Positions 18,953-31,868 of a DNA stretch of 60,383 bases are shown piece after piece. The notes below the pieces were generated by a model. That model did not search any database and had not been told where the DNA came from. It was given only the letters and a program-made list of their open reading frames with translations. Numbering within the stretch: position 1 is the stretch's first letter; each line of letters begins with the position of its first letter. The stretch comes from Gilliamella sp. Pas-s25 (GTDB lineage: Bacteria; Pseudomonadota; Gammaproteobacteria; Enterobacterales; Orbaceae). The DNA lies in NCBI RefSeq assembly GCF_009795885.1, contig NZ_WTEV01000018.1, positions 1 through 60,383 of the forward strand, given 5' to 3'. Position numbers and translations under genes: made by a program.

Positions 18953-20020
18953 ATGAGTAAAGTAAACGAAATTACCCGTGAATCCTGGATATTAAATACA
19001 TTTCCTGAATGGGGCACATGGCTCAATGAAGAAATAGAAACGACTGAAGTTAAACCAAACACATTTACAATGTGGTGGCTTGCTTGTACAGGTATCTGGT
19101 TAAAATCAGCAGGTAATACAAATATATCGGTCGATTTTTGGTGTGGCACTGGGAAAAAAACACACGCAAATCCATTGATGAACAAACAACATCAAATGAT
19201 GCGTATGGGTGGTGTACGTGAATTACAACCAAATTTGAGAACGAGTCCATTTGTTCTTGATCCTTTTGCAATTAAACAAATTGATGCTGTAATGGCAACC
19301 CACGATCATGCCGATCATATTGATGTCAATGTGGCTGCGGCAGTTATTCAAAACTGTTCATCGAGTGTTAAATTTATTGGACCTAAAGCCTGTGTAGAAT
19401 TATGGAAAAGTTGGGGTGTACCAGAAGAGCGCTGCATTATTGCCAAAGTAGGCGAAACAATCCAAGTGGGAGACATCACCATTCGTGTCTTGGACTCTTT
19501 TGATAGAACATCACTAGTTACCCTCCCCAAAGGCGTATCATCAACAGATAAATCAATTTTAGATGGTATGAATGACAGAGCTGTTAACTATCTATTTGAA
19601 ACATCAGGCGGCTCGCTTTATCACTCTGGTGATTCACACTATTCTAATTATTATGCAAAACATGGTAATGATTATAAAATCGATGTTGCACTACTATCTT
19701 ATGGCGAAAATCCTCGCGGTGTGACAGATAAAATGACGTCAGCCGATATTTTGCGTGCGGCTGAATCACTCAATACTCAAGTTGTTATTCCATTCCATCA
19801 TGACATTTGGGCAAACTTCCAAAGCGACCCGCGTGAAATCGAAGTATTATGGAAAATGAAAAAAGATCGCCTGAATTACCAATTTATGCCATTTTTTTGG
19901 CAAGTTGGAGGAAGATATACTTATCCAACCGATAAACATAAAATGCATTATCAGCATTATCGTGGTTTTAGAGATATTTTCATTGATGAGCCAGAATTAC
20001 CTTATCGTTCATTCTTATAA
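18953..20020 (+). CDS. ulaG: L-ascorbate-6-phosphate lactonase UlaG
   Basis: A metallo-beta-lactamase-fold, Mn-dependent enzyme that opens L-ascorbate-6-phosphate to 3-keto-L-gulonate-6-phosphate, the first cytoplasmic step of the pathway. The 355 residues show the metal motif [11 protein letters not shown] (near residue 109), the [11 protein letters not shown] metal ligands (near 224) and the C-terminal [17 protein letters not shown] precedes the ATG. It follows ulaR directly and completes the ascorbate pathway. Confidence 0.96.
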   Translation: MSKVNEITRESWILNTFPEWGTWLNEEIETTEVKPNTFTMWWLACTGIWLKSAGNTNISVDFWCGTGKKTHANPLMNKQHQMMRMGGVRELQPNLRTSPFVLDPFAIKQIDAVMATHDHADHIDVNVAAAVIQNCSSSVKFIGPKACVELWKSWGVPEERCIIAKVGETIQVGDITIRVLDSFDRTSLVTLPKGVSSTDKSILDGMNDRAVNYLFETSGGSLYHSGDSHYSNYYAKHGNDYKIDVALLSYGENPRGVTDKMTSADILRAAESLNTQVVIPFHHDIWANFQSDPREIEVLWKMKKDRLNYQFMPFFWQVGGRYTYPTDKHKMHYQHYRGFRDIFIDEPELPYRSFL

Positions 20021-20057
20021 TGCAATAATTTTATGTAGCTGTTAGATATTAACTTCA

Positions 20058-20096
20058 ATGTGTGGACTGAAAACAGCAATACTCAAGCCCACACAT
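20058..20096. terminator. weak stem-loop between ulaG and recG
   Basis: ATGTGTGG and CCACACAT pair perfectly around a 23-base loop in the gap between convergent genes. No U tract follows, so the terminator call is modest. Confidence 0.4.
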
Positions 20097-20153
20097 AAAT
20101 TTATTATCCATAAGTAAGTCCAGCATTAAATATCTCTAAAAAATAAAGCACAA

Positions 20154-22247
20154 TTATACATTAATATATTTCTGACGATTTGGCAGCCAACAATCAACTA
20201 ATTGTACAGCGCTTTGTGGATAGTTATTTTGGATGTCATAAGATGCTTGCTGCACTTCACTAATCAAATGCTGATCGCGAATCAAATCAACCACTTTAAA
20301 ATTAGCCATACCCATTTGCCTAGTTCCTAAAATTTCGCCACTGCCACGAAGTTCGAGATCTTTTTGGGCAATAATAAAACCATCATTACTATCGCGCATT
20401 ACTTTCATGCGTGCTTGGGCAATTTTGCTTAAAGGCGCTTGATACATCAGTACACAATGAGATACTGCCGAACCACGTCCGACTCGTCCACGCAACTGAT
20501 GCAATTGGGCTAAACCTAATCGTTCTGCATTTTCGATAATCATTAAGCTAGCATTAGGTACATCGACACCGACCTCAATGACCGTTGTGGCAACAAGCAA
20601 TTGAATTTTTCCCGCTTTAAAAGCTTGCATGACTGATTGTTTTAAATCAGATTTCATTTTGCCATGCACTAACGCAATACTTAAATGAGGCAAACGTACT
20701 TGTAACTCAGTAACCAACATTTCAGCCGCTTGAGCATCAAGCATTTCAGACTCTTCAACCAAAGTACACACCCAATATACTTGGCGATTATCTAAACAGG
20801 CTTGATTTACACGTTCAATGATCTCATCACGGCGAGTATTAGGTATAACAACTGTGGTGATAGGCGTTCGTCCCGGTGGCAACTCATCAATGACTGAAAC
20901 ATCGAGATCGGCATAAACTGTCATGGCTAATGTTCTGGGAATAGGCGTTGCGGTCATAATTAATTGATGAGGATAAAGATGATCTTTAATGCCTTTTTCC
21001 CAAAGACTTAAGCGCTGATTAACACCAAAACGATGCTGCTCATCAATAATCACCAAACCTAATGAATTAAATTGCACTTTATCAACAAATACCGCATGCG
21101 TTCCAATTAACATGGTAAGTTCACCATTTAAAATACGCTCATAACGCTGACGCTTATTTTTAGCGGTTAATGTCCCTGATAACCAATCCACAGAAATACC
21201 AAGAGGATCAAACCATTGTTTAAAATTGTGATAATGTTGTTCTGCTAATATTTCAGTCGGCGCCATTAATACTACTTGTTGATTATTTTCTATTGCATTG
21301 AGTGCGGCTAGTGCTGCAACTAACGTTTTGCCAGAACCTACATCTCCCTGAATTAATCGCATCATTGGAGTTGGTTTTGCCATATCCAGATAAATATCTT
21401 GAACCACTCGTTGCTGAGCATGAGTAGGTTTAAAAGGTAATGAAAATAAAAAAGGTTTTATAAACTGTTGATTAACATTCATTGCATAAGCTTGCAGCTT
21501 TTGATTATCTGTTTTCAACCTCAACATGCTTAAATGATAGGCGAGCAATTCTTCAAAAATAAACCGTTTAATTGCAGGGTGTTCCCCATTTGATAACTGA
21601 TTTATATCAGTATCTATTGGTGGGTTATGAATAATATTTAACGAATCGAAAACAGTTAAATAGCGACTCGCTAGCGATGCCGGTAAAATTTCTTTTGGTG
21701 GGTTACGTTTTAATAATAGCAGTGCAGCTTGAATCAGTTTACGAATAATATTTTGAGTAAGTCCGTAAGTTGCTGGATAAATAGGTGTATATCTTTCTTG
21801 ATTGAGCTCAGAAGATAGCAAGTTATCTTCACGACTGTTTTTAACTTTATATTGTGGATGAATTATTTCAGGATATTTTTTTCCTCTTTTAACCTCACCA
21901 TAAGCACTTATCCACTTACCTTGTATTAAACTTGCTTTCATCCCTGCAGTAAAATTCATAAATCTTAATATTGCTATTCCTGATTCATCTTGAATATAAC
22001 AAACTAACATTTGCTTACGCCTAAAGATGACTTCAGTTTTTATGATGAGCCCTTCAATCGTAGTATACCCACCGATAGCCACATCACCAATGGCACAAGT
22101 CGACGTGCGATCTTCATAACGCAAAGGAAAATGCAATAATAGATCTTTGACGCTATAGATACCTAATGTATTGAATTTTTTTTCTAAACTTGCACCAACT
22201 CCTGTTAGTTTTATCAACGGTACATGGTCCAAAAAACGATTTATCAT
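20154..22247 (-). CDS. recG: ATP-dependent DNA helicase RecG
   Basis: A double-stranded DNA translocase that remodels stalled forks and branched recombination intermediates. The 697 residues (693 in E. coli) have the N-terminal wedge/OB domain, then SF2 motifs: Walker A GDVGSGKT, DEQHRFG (Walker B), MTATPIPRTLAM, and the C-terminal ATTVIEVGVDVPNAS and QLRGRVGRG. It begins five bases after spoT, so rpoZ-spoT-recG form one operon. The trmH gene that separates spoT and recG in E. coli is absent. Confidence 0.97.
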   Translation of the reverse strand: MINRFLDHVPLIKLTGVGASLEKKFNTLGIYSVKDLLLHFPLRYEDRTSTCAIGDVAIGGYTTIEGLIIKTEVIFRRKQMLVCYIQDESGIAILRFMNFTAGMKASLIQGKWISAYGEVKRGKKYPEIIHPQYKVKNSREDNLLSSELNQERYTPIYPATYGLTQNIIRKLIQAALLLLKRNPPKEILPASLASRYLTVFDSLNIIHNPPIDTDINQLSNGEHPAIKRFIFEELLAYHLSMLRLKTDNQKLQAYAMNVNQQFIKPFLFSLPFKPTHAQQRVVQDIYLDMAKPTPMMRLIQGDVGSGKTLVAALAALNAIENNQQVVLMAPTEILAEQHYHNFKQWFDPLGISVDWLSGTLTAKNKRQRYERILNGELTMLIGTHAVFVDKVQFNSLGLVIIDEQHRFGVNQRLSLWEKGIKDHLYPHQLIMTATPIPRTLAMTVYADLDVSVIDELPPGRTPITTVVIPNTRRDEIIERVNQACLDNRQVYWVCTLVEESEMLDAQAAEMLVTELQVRLPHLSIALVHGKMKSDLKQSVMQAFKAGKIQLLVATTVIEVGVDVPNASLMIIENAERLGLAQLHQLRGRVGRGSAVSHCVLMYQAPLSKIAQARMKVMRDSNDGFIIAQKDLELRGSGEILGTRQMGMANFKVVDLIRDQHLISEVQQASYDIQNNYPQSAVQLVDCWLPNRQKYINV

Positions 22248-22252
22248 AATGA

Positions 22253-24358
22253 CTAATTTATATTTCGTGTAACACTCACTACATCCGGTTGTAGTAACAT
22301 TTTACGAATTAACTCATTAAGTTGTTGAGTATCTTTCACTTCTATCTGCAAGATAATTGTATAAATTTGTCTATCTTTTTCTTCAGTATTCAACCATTGC
22401 AAGTGGGCATTTTCATCATTAATAATTGAAAGAATATGTGCTAAAGAACCTTGAGTATTTAAAATATCGACCCAAATTTCAGCAACAAAGGGTTGAGAAA
22501 TATTAGGAGCCCATTTAAGCGAAATATATTTTTCTGGGTTATGTTGATAGCCCGTAATATTTCGGCAAGATTCATGATGTACTGTCAGTCCCTTTTCAGG
22601 GCTGACGTGCCCAACAATAGGGTCATTGGGAATAGGATGACAACACTTAGAAAACGTAACCAAAACACCTTCACTACCAGTGATAACAAGGGTTTTGTTC
22701 GGTTCTGCTTTATTTTGTAATAAGGATTTATCTTCTAAACCTTTGACAATAAAATGACTCATGATATTGCCTAATCCAATTTCGGCTAAGACATCATCAA
22801 AATTGGACAATTTTGTTAATTCAACCACTCGATCTTTTTGACTCGATGATAGCCCACTAATACCGCCAGATTTAACTAACGAAAGGTTAAGTAAACGCCT
22901 TCCTAATTCTATTGCATCCTCACGTTTAAGCGTTTTAAGTGCATGACGAATACGAGACTTTGCTTTAGCACTCACTACAAAATTCAACCAATTCGCGTTA
23001 GGTCGCCCTTCTGGTGAGGTAATAATTTCAACAGTTTGCCCACTACTTAGTGGTTGTGATAGAGGATAAGGTTTACGATCAACAATCGCTCCAATACATT
23101 GATAACCAATATCTGAATGAACCGCGTAAGCAAGATCAACAGCTGTCGCCCCCTCTGGTAACTGAACAATACGCCCTTTAGGGGTAAAAACATAAATTTC
23201 TTTAGGAAACAAATCTGATTTTACATTTTCGATAAACTCAAAAGAATTACCTACACTTTGTTGTAGTTCTAACAAACTTTGCATCCAGCGTTGTGCTTTA
23301 ATTTGCGTGGTAGTATTCAACTCATCTTTTTCGTTATATGCCCAATGTGCAGCAACTCCCATTTCAGCCATTTGATCCATATCTTCAGTACGGATTTGTA
23401 CCTCAACCGGTGTACCGTGTGGGCCAATTAATGACGAATGTAACGACTGATACCCATTCGCTTTAGGAATCGCTATATAGTCTTTAAAACGATTAAGCCG
23501 TGGTTTATATAAATTATGTACCAGCCCAAGCGCACGATAACAAGCATCGACATCTTTAACCACAATTCTAAAAGTGTAAATATCCATAATCGAATGAAAC
23601 TGCTGCTCACGCAGTTTCATCTTTTGATAAATCACATAAATATTTTTTTCGATACCTGTTACTTTGGCATCAATATAAGCATCGAGTAATCGCTGCTTTA
23701 TTTCAGATAAAATTTGTTGGATGAGCTCTTTTCGAGTATTACGCGCTGTTTTAACTACTTTTTCAATCACTTTAGCGCGATTGGGATTCATTGCTTTAAA
23801 GCCTAAAATCTCAAGTTCAGTTTTAATATGATGAATACCTAAACGATGAGCCAAAGGTGCATATATTTCGAGTGTTTCTTTGGCTATGCGACGGCGCTTG
23901 TCAGGTCTTAAAGCACAAAGTGTGCGCATATTATGCGTGCGGTCAGCTAGTTTAATTAAAATAACACGCACATCTTCGGTCATGGCAAGCACCATTTTCC
24001 GAAAATTTTCAGCTTGAGCCTCTTGTCTGTTACGGAATTTTAATTTATCAAGTTTAGAAACACCTTCAACTAAAATGGCAACATGTTTGCCAAATTTATT
24101 CGTAATATCTTGAAAGGTAACTGGAGTATCTTCGATAGTATCATGCAAAAGTGCGGCAATAATTGTTTCATAATCAAGCCGCATCTCAGCTAAATTTGTT
24201 GCTACTGCAACTGGATGAGTGATATAAGGTTCACCACTAGATCGGAATTGCCCATCATGTGCATTTTTAGCAAAAAGATAAGCATCTTGTATCAATTCGA
24301 TTTGTTTAGGCGGAAGATAAGATGCTACAACCTCTTTTAAGCTATCGAAATATTGCAT
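22253..24358 (-). CDS. spoT: bifunctional (p)ppGpp synthetase/hydrolase SpoT
   Basis: Makes and degrades the stringent-response alarmone (p)ppGpp. The 701 residues (702 in E. coli) show an HD hydrolase domain with the catalytic HDTIEDT motif (near residue 71), the synthetase domain with YIAIPKANGYQSLH, a TGS domain and a C-terminal zinc-finger/ACT region. AGGAA fixes the ATG used; a TTG six bases upstream is not needed. The intact HDxxED motif and the gene order rpoZ-spoT identify SpoT rather than RelA, whose hydrolase domain is dead. Confidence 0.96.
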   Translation of the reverse strand: MQYFDSLKEVVASYLPPKQIELIQDAYLFAKNAHDGQFRSSGEPYITHPVAVATNLAEMRLDYETIIAALLHDTIEDTPVTFQDITNKFGKHVAILVEGVSKLDKLKFRNRQEAQAENFRKMVLAMTEDVRVILIKLADRTHNMRTLCALRPDKRRRIAKETLEIYAPLAHRLGIHHIKTELEILGFKAMNPNRAKVIEKVVKTARNTRKELIQQILSEIKQRLLDAYIDAKVTGIEKNIYVIYQKMKLREQQFHSIMDIYTFRIVVKDVDACYRALGLVHNLYKPRLNRFKDYIAIPKANGYQSLHSSLIGPHGTPVEVQIRTEDMDQMAEMGVAAHWAYNEKDELNTTTQIKAQRWMQSLLELQQSVGNSFEFIENVKSDLFPKEIYVFTPKGRIVQLPEGATAVDLAYAVHSDIGYQCIGAIVDRKPYPLSQPLSSGQTVEIITSPEGRPNANWLNFVVSAKAKSRIRHALKTLKREDAIELGRRLLNLSLVKSGGISGLSSSQKDRVVELTKLSNFDDVLAEIGLGNIMSHFIVKGLEDKSLLQNKAEPNKTLVITGSEGVLVTFSKCCHPIPNDPIVGHVSPEKGLTVHHESCRNITGYQHNPEKYISLKWAPNISQPFVAEIWVDILNTQGSLAHILSIINDENAHLQWLNTEEKDRQIYTIILQIEVKDTQQLNELIRKMLLQPDVVSVTRNIN

Positions 24359-24376
24359 AAGCAATTCCTGTAAAGC

Positions 24377-24667
24377 TTATTCGTACGATGGTGTATTTTC
24401 GAGAAGAATCGACTCATGAAGTGTTGCGCGGACTTCAGCTTCTTCATCTTGACGTGCTTGGAAATCAGCAATATCAAGAATTTGTTTGTTGACAAGACCA
24501 TCTTCTATTTCACGTAAAGCAACAACGGTTTCTTTGTCGTTTTCTTCCGGAACCAATGGAGATTTATTTTCAACTTGTAGTTGACGAGCGCGTCTTGCTG
24601 CTACAATAACGAGATCAAAGCGATTACCAATTTTTTCTACTGCATCTTGAACAGTTACACGTGCCAT
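24377..24667 (-). CDS. rpoZ: RNA polymerase omega subunit RpoZ
   Basis: The omega subunit aids RNA polymerase assembly and forms part of one ppGpp site. The 96 residues begin [20 protein letters not shown] and continue AARRARQL, both diagnostic. It is 18 bases ahead of spoT. The usual upstream neighbour gmk is not here; a SulP gene follows a 155-base gap instead. Confidence 0.97.
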   Translation of the reverse strand: MARVTVQDAVEKIGNRFDLVIVAARRARQLQVENKSPLVPEENDKETVVALREIEDGLVNKQILDIADFQARQDEEAEVRATLHESILLENTPSYE

Positions 24668-24792
24668 TTTTACCTCTAAAATTGTTTACTAAAATGCTTC
24701 ATTTGAAAGATCCAATATTGTACTTAAATTTATAGGCGATTGTCTATATTAATATTGGTTGTTCTATCGAAATCAAGAGATGTAAGATAAAT

Positions 24793-24827
24793 AAAAAACA
24801 CTCTTTCCGATACCGTTAACGGTCACG
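24793..24827 (-). terminator. candidate terminator overlapping the sulP-type gene stop
   Basis: On the minus strand CGTGACCG, loop TTAA, CGGTATCG form a stem with two mismatches, followed within ten bases by six T. It contains the 12-base palindrome ACCGTTAACGGT and includes the stop codon. Confidence 0.45.
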
Positions 24828-26565
24828 ATACCTGAACAGATTCATCATCAACTTTACTATTTATATGTTCCTTACTTTGGACTAATTTAACTGCAAAATA
24901 GAGATCATAAGCAAAATCAATATACTTATCATCAAGCTTAATATCCATTTGTTTAAACCAGTTTTTGAGCGTTTTGCGTCGGCCAGATAAGATTAAAGTC
25001 ACGTTTCTTACTTTTAAAGACTTTACTAATTCATCAATGCCCGACAAAACACTCACATCTTTATAGGTAAAACAAGGAATCGCATCGACAATCACATAAT
25101 TTATAGACTCTTGTGCTTCGTCAATATAACTAATAATTCTTCGTTTAAAATAAGCAATATTGAAATAAGTTAACGGAGAATTAAATCGATAAATCATCGT
25201 ATTATTGACTGGTCGTACATCCTGACCTATTGAATGAATTCGACCACTTTCATCAATACCTAGCAACTGATCTTTTGGTCTAAATACGCGGCGTAAAAAT
25301 AAAAATAGGCCAAGCAGTACTGCTAACGCCATACCAGGAATAATGCCAATTACAAGCACTGAAACGAGTGTTGTCAAACTTAAATAAAACGCATCTCGAT
25401 CAAATTTAAAAAAGCGGATAATTGCTTGAAAATTGATTAACGAAATTGAAGAATAAATTAAAATGACTCCTAATACACAAGTTGGAATAAATTGTAAAGG
25501 TGAAAGGAAAAACAATACCACTATACCAATTAACATTGCAGCAATAATCGAAACGAGCTGAGTTTTCCCCCCATTGGCATCATTCACAGCGGTTCTTGAT
25601 GATGTACCACTAACCACAAAGCCTTGTGATAACCCAGCTACAATATTGGCGATACCCAATGCTTTAAACTCAACATCGGCATTGGTTTCATAGTTATTTT
25701 TGGATGCAAAACTGCGCACGGTTATCATCATACTCACAAAACAGATGATAGCAATATTAAGCGAAGGCACAACTAAATCACGCATTAAGCCTTTATCAAA
25801 ATCAAGCCATGATTTGACAGGAATAAAATCACCGCTCACATTACCAATAATACGAATATTAAAATGTTCAAAATTAAATAACCATGAAAAAAACGTCATC
25901 ACAATAACAGCTAACAGTGGTGCTGGATATTGAGGCTTTAAACGCTTTAAAACAATTAAAATTAATAACGTAAAAAATGAAACCAGTGTCGTACCTATAT
26001 GGATTTGTAGTATTTTAAATGGGAAATACACAATTCGCTCAATCAAATAAGAATAATCATAACTAAAGCCCAATGTTTTGGCTAACTGATCAACCATAAT
26101 GGTGATTGAAATACCATTTAGTAAACCAATTAAAATAGGCTGACTAAGCAAGTCGGCCAAGGCTCCCAGATGCAACTTCCCTGCAATGATACACCAAATA
26201 CCGATCATGATTGTTAATATCACAACTAATTGCCAACGCAATATTGGATCATTTGCCGCTAACGGTAATACAACAGCCGCAACCACAGCACAAGTAGCCG
26301 TATCAGGCCCTACAATCAGTTGCTTAGAAGAACCAAAAAGCGCATACACAATTAAAGGTAAAATGGTCGAATATAGTCCAGCTATAGCGCCAACGCCAGT
26401 CAATTCAGCATAAGCAATTGACACAGGTAATGAAACAGCGGCAACTGATAAACCAGCCTTAATGTCAAAACCTAAATACTCACGTTTATACTGTAATAAA
26501 CTGCTTAACCCTGGCATCCATGAAGTTATTTTTTGAAAAAAAGCACTGTGAAAAAAACTGCCCAT
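24823..26565 (-). CDS. SulP-family anion transporter with STAS domain
   Basis: A 580-residue inner-membrane protein of the SulP/SLC26 family. It has about 12 hydrophobic segments (residues 30-430), the sulfate-transporter signature near the N-terminus (AGLSVAAVSLPVSIAYAELTG) and VSGTSSRTAVND in the substrate region. A C-terminal STAS domain (about 450-550) follows. Members move sulfate, bicarbonate or dicarboxylates, and the substrate cannot be read from sequence. It starts eight bases after pmbA, so both may share a transcript. Confidence 0.9.
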   Translation of the reverse strand: MGSFFHSAFFQKITSWMPGLSSLLQYKREYLGFDIKAGLSVAAVSLPVSIAYAELTGVGAIAGLYSTILPLIVYALFGSSKQLIVGPDTATCAVVAAVVLPLAANDPILRWQLVVILTIMIGIWCIIAGKLHLGALADLLSQPILIGLLNGISITIMVDQLAKTLGFSYDYSYLIERIVYFPFKILQIHIGTTLVSFFTLLILIVLKRLKPQYPAPLLAVIVMTFFSWLFNFEHFNIRIIGNVSGDFIPVKSWLDFDKGLMRDLVVPSLNIAIICFVSMMITVRSFASKNNYETNADVEFKALGIANIVAGLSQGFVVSGTSSRTAVNDANGGKTQLVSIIAAMLIGIVVLFFLSPLQFIPTCVLGVILIYSSISLINFQAIIRFFKFDRDAFYLSLTTLVSVLVIGIIPGMALAVLLGLFLFLRRVFRPKDQLLGIDESGRIHSIGQDVRPVNNTMIYRFNSPLTYFNIAYFKRRIISYIDEAQESINYVIVDAIPCFTYKDVSVLSGIDELVKSLKVRNVTLILSGRRKTLKNWFKQMDIKLDDKYIDFAYDLYFAVKLVQSKEHINSKVDDESVQVS

Positions 26566-26573
26566 ACTGATCC

Positions 26574-27926
26574 TTATTTTCCGGCTATACTCATATTATC
26601 AATCAAAATCGAACCACATTGGATATTCGTTCTTGTTTCAATATCATTACCGATTGCCACAATGTTCTTATAGATATTTTTAAGATTACCAGCAATGGTA
26701 ATTTCGTTAACTGGATATTGAATTTGACCATTTTCAACCCAAAAACCAGTAGCACCACGCGAATAATCACCAGTCACACTATTAACACCTTGCCCCATTA
26801 ACGAAGTTATCACAACACCTTTATCCAATTTTTTAAGCATATCATCAAAACCCGCATTATTTTGGCTTGGTGATACAAACCAATTATGAATTCCACCTGC
26901 ATGCCCAGTCGATGTTAAACCCAATTTACGCGCAGAATAATTCCCTAACAAATAAGTCTGCAACACGCCTTGCTCAACAATATTACGTTGAACTGTTTTA
27001 GTACCTTCGCTATCAAAAGGTGATGACCCAATACCTTTTAGAATATGAGGATCTTCATAAATGGTTAGCCAGTTAGGAAAAACAGTTTGCCCAACACTGT
27101 TTAATAAAAACGAGGATTTACGATAAATTGCCCCGCCACTTATAGCGCCCACTAAATGCCTAATCAGCCCAACGGCAACTTCCGCACTAAATAGCACTGG
27201 TGCTTGCATGGTTGGGAGTTGCTTAGCGCCTAAATGTGAAATCGCTCTGTCGGCCGCCTGCCTACCAACCCAATTTGCTGATTTTAGCTCACTAAAATCG
27301 CGTGATGAAGTATAAGCATAATTACTTTCCATCTGCCCTGCTTGTTCAGCAATGACAGAACATGAAAGTGAATGTGAACTTGCGCAATAACCTTGTAACA
27401 TCCCTAAACTATTACCGTACACATAAACACCATAGCGACTACTAAAATAACCGCCATCAGTATTAATTAATTTTGAATGATTGAGCGCGGTTAACTCGGC
27501 TTGTTTGGCCTGCTCAATAGCGTTATCGACATTCAAATCACTTGGGTAAAATAAATCTAAATCAGGTGGATTAAATGCCATTTGGCTTGCATCCCCTAAA
27601 CCAGAACAAGGATCGGGCGAGGTATATTGCATAATATTAATTGCCATATCCACCGTTTGCAAAATAGCCTGTTCGGATAAATCATTAGTTGACGCACTGC
27701 CTTTACTTTGATTTTGATAAACAGTTATAGATAGCGCACCATCACTATTAAACTCAACATTTTCAGTTTCGCCAAGACGCGTACTTACACTAATACCTGT
27801 TGACTTGTTAATCGACACCTCAACTTCATCAACTCGCGACTTTGCTTGATTAATAGCATTAGCGACAATGGCTGATAAATGTTCTTTTTGCTTTAAGGCT
27901 TCTTTTTTATTCTGTTCAATACTCAT
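26574..27926 (-). CDS. pmbA: metalloprotease PmbA (TldE)
   Basis: The partner of TldD in a heterodimeric protease that degrades unfolded peptides and matures microcin B17-type products. Its 450 residues equal the E. coli length. Family stretches include VEVSINKSTGISVSTR, YTSSRDFSEL, SPFDSEGTKT and GDYSRGATGFWVENG. PmbA lacks the HExxxH metal site of TldD, as expected here. It diverges from darP, the same pairing as in E. coli. Confidence 0.96.
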   Translation of the reverse strand: MSIEQNKKEALKQKEHLSAIVANAINQAKSRVDEVEVSINKSTGISVSTRLGETENVEFNSDGALSITVYQNQSKGSASTNDLSEQAILQTVDMAINIMQYTSPDPCSGLGDASQMAFNPPDLDLFYPSDLNVDNAIEQAKQAELTALNHSKLINTDGGYFSSRYGVYVYGNSLGMLQGYCASSHSLSCSVIAEQAGQMESNYAYTSSRDFSELKSANWVGRQAADRAISHLGAKQLPTMQAPVLFSAEVAVGLIRHLVGAISGGAIYRKSSFLLNSVGQTVFPNWLTIYEDPHILKGIGSSPFDSEGTKTVQRNIVEQGVLQTYLLGNYSARKLGLTSTGHAGGIHNWFVSPSQNNAGFDDMLKKLDKGVVITSLMGQGVNSVTGDYSRGATGFWVENGQIQYPVNEITIAGNLKNIYKNIVAIGNDIETRTNIQCGSILIDNMSIAGK

Positions 27927-28003
27927 TTTATTATTTTCTACAATTCTGCTAGTGATACGTTATAATAAGCCAGAATTGAATATTAGTTAACAAAAGAAAT
28001 AAT

Positions 28004-28540
28004 ATGAATCACAATCAAGAGACAAATATAGAACCCAATTTTGCTATTGACAATGAAGACGAAGAAATCATTTACGTTAGCAAAAGTGAAATCAAACGCG
28101 ATGCCGAGGCCCTTAAAAAATTAGGTATTGAACTTGTCAATTTAAGTAAAAACGAACTAGAAAAAATCCCTCTAGATGAAGATCTTATTTATGCCATTGA
28201 ACTTGCGCAGAAAATAAAAAAAGAAGGATATCGCAGACAAATTCAGTACATTGGCAAACTACTGCGTAGCCGAGACATTGAACCTATTAGCCAAGCGCTA
28301 GATAAACTGAAAAATCGCCACAATCAGCAAATTGCCCTATTTCACAAACTCGAAAAGCTACGCGATGACCTGATCACAACTGGTGATGCTGAAACCATTA
28401 TGGACTTATACCCAACAGCCGATCGCCAGCAGCTGCGCACCTTAGCGCGTTTAGCTAAAAAAGAGCAAGAAACCAATAAACCCGTCAAATCGGCAAGGCA
28501 AATTTTTCAATATTTAAAAGAATTGAGCGATACAGAATAA
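28004..28540 (+). CDS. darP: ribosome-associated assembly factor DarP (YjgA)
   Basis: A late 50S assembly factor. The 178-residue, highly charged helical protein shows [27 protein letters not shown] and the C-terminal [16 protein letters not shown], all typical of the YjgA family. It is divergent from pmbA with 77 bases between. Confidence 0.94.
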   Translation: MNHNQETNIEPNFAIDNEDEEIIYVSKSEIKRDAEALKKLGIELVNLSKNELEKIPLDEDLIYAIELAQKIKKEGYRRQIQYIGKLLRSRDIEPISQALDKLKNRHNQQIALFHKLEKLRDDLITTGDAETIMDLYPTADRQQLRTLARLAKKEQETNKPVKSARQIFQYLKELSDTE

Positions 28541-28605
28541 TCTTTATAATGTGCCGCTTATTGTTAATAACAAACACTATATAAACTTAGATAGAGGATT
28601 CAAAA

Positions 28606-29136
28606 ATGGGACTTTTAAATGTACCAGCAGGTAAAGAATTACCAGATGATATTTACGTTGTGATAGAAATTCCGGCTAATGCTGATCCAATAAAATATGA
28701 AGTCGATAAAGACACCGGTGCTGTATTTGTTGACCGTTTTATGGCAACAGCAATGTTTTATCCATGTAACTATGGTTATATTAATCACACATTATCATTA
28801 GATGGTGATCCGGTTGATGTATTAGTCCCAACACCATACCCACTACAACCGGGTTCCGTTATTCGTTGCCGCCCTGTTGGTGTATTAAAAATGACTGACG
28901 AAGCAGGTCAAGATGCAAAACTGGTTGCTGTACCTCACAGCAAACTATCAAAAGAATATGATCATATTAAAGACGTTGATGATTTACCTGAATTACTTAA
29001 ATCGCAAATCAAACACTTTTTTGAACAATACAAAGCATTAGAAAAAGGTAAATGGGTTAAAGTTGACGGTTGGGATAATGCTGAGGCAGCCCGCAAAGAA
29101 ATTATTGAGTCATTTGAACGAGCAAAAAATAAATAA
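28606..29136 (+). CDS. ppa: inorganic pyrophosphatase Ppa
   Basis: A soluble family-I pyrophosphatase that pulls biosynthetic reactions forward by splitting PPi. The 176 residues (176 in E. coli) hold the signature DGDPVDVLV with metal-binding Asp residues, YPCNYGYI and the Lys-rich C-terminal stretch. It follows darP by 65 bases and ends at a strong terminator. Confidence 0.97.
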   Translation: MGLLNVPAGKELPDDIYVVIEIPANADPIKYEVDKDTGAVFVDRFMATAMFYPCNYGYINHTLSLDGDPVDVLVPTPYPLQPGSVIRCRPVGVLKMTDEAGQDAKLVAVPHSKLSKEYDHIKDVDDLPELLKSQIKHFFEQYKALEKGKWVKVDGWDNAEAARKEIIESFERAKNK

Positions 29137-29166
29137 AATTGAGTGATAAAAAAATAATCATTGTTC

Positions 29167-29197
29167 AAAGCCATAAATATTATTTTATGGCTTTTTT
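29167..29197 (+). terminator. terminator after ppa
   Basis: A perfect 11-base stem AAAGCCATAAA/TTTATGGCTTT with a six-base loop (TATTAT), followed by T. Confidence 0.85.
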
Positions 29198-29349
29198 GTT
29201 TTTGCTTAATTTATTAACATTCAAAATTAATTAAAAGTTTTAACTATACAATAATTTGCTTTTTATCAATTTATAAGTAATTATTTAAAAAGATAAGAAA
29301 AACCACATGCTAAGCAAAAAAAAATTATTATTAAAATCTTGCTTTTGGT

Positions 29350-29528
29350 TATAATTTATGCGGTAATAGTACTGGGCAAACAACAAAGTTGAAATTATGA
29401 AAACGATTAACTTTGGTAATGTGGTTTTTAACGTTTTATCATGGTTATGAGTTACATAATGAAGACAATGTTAAAGCTCATACCAGCCTAAAAGGCTAAT
29501 TATTAATTATTGTTAGGATGTCTAGTAA
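29350..29528 (+). promoter_or_regulatory. promoter and long 5' leader of the cold-shock gene
   Basis: TATAAT at 29350-29355 is the best -10 element; its -35 is poor. That gives a leader of about 165 bases before the ATG, in line with the long, structured, temperature-sensing leaders of cspA-type genes. TTAGGA is the ribosome site. The stretch 29198-29349 is AT-rich with nothing else visible. Confidence 0.45.
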
Positions 29529-29738
29529 ATGAATAAGAAAACAGGCCAAGTAAAATGGTTTAATGAAAGTAAAGGTTTTGGTTTTATCACTCCTGCGGAT
29601 GGAAGTAAAGATGTATTTGTTCATTTTTCTGCTATTTCAGGTGATGGTTTTAAAACCTTAGCTGAAGGACAACAAGTTGAGTTTGCGATCCAAGATAGCC
29701 CTCGTGGACCAGCAGCAGCTGAAGTTGTTGTAATCTAG
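29529..29738 (+). CDS. cold-shock domain protein (CspA family)
   Basis: A 69-residue single-stranded nucleic-acid chaperone. RNP1 (KGFGFI) and RNP2 (VFVHF) are both intact in the five-stranded OB fold. Which paralogue (CspA, CspC, CspE) cannot be decided. The long leader points to regulation at the mRNA level. Confidence 0.96.
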   Translation: MNKKTGQVKWFNESKGFGFITPADGSKDVFVHFSAISGDGFKTLAEGQQVEFAIQDSPRGPAAAEVVVI

Positions 29739-29770
29739 TTCAACTTTAAATAATTTATTTCCATACTAGC

Positions 29771-29801
29771 AAAACGCTCACCTACAAGGTGAGCGTTTTT
29801 T
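29771..29801 (+). terminator. strong terminator after the cold-shock gene
   Basis: A perfect 13-base stem AAAACGCTCACCT/AGGTGAGCGTTTT with loop ACA and a U tract. Confidence 0.9.
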
Positions 29802-29837
29802 ATATTAAAAATCTAAAAAATTACACGCAACTTAGCA

Positions 29838-29866
29838 TAAAAAAAAAGCGATCCTAAGATCGCCAT
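29838..29866 (-). terminator. terminator after gapA
   Basis: GCGATC/GATCGC stem with a four-base loop, extended by G/C pairing, then a run of nine or more T on the minus strand, just past the gapA stop. Confidence 0.85.
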
Positions 29867-29895
29867 TTTAACAAAACTAGGATAAATGCTAATTA

Positions 29896-31868
<1,973 letters not shown>
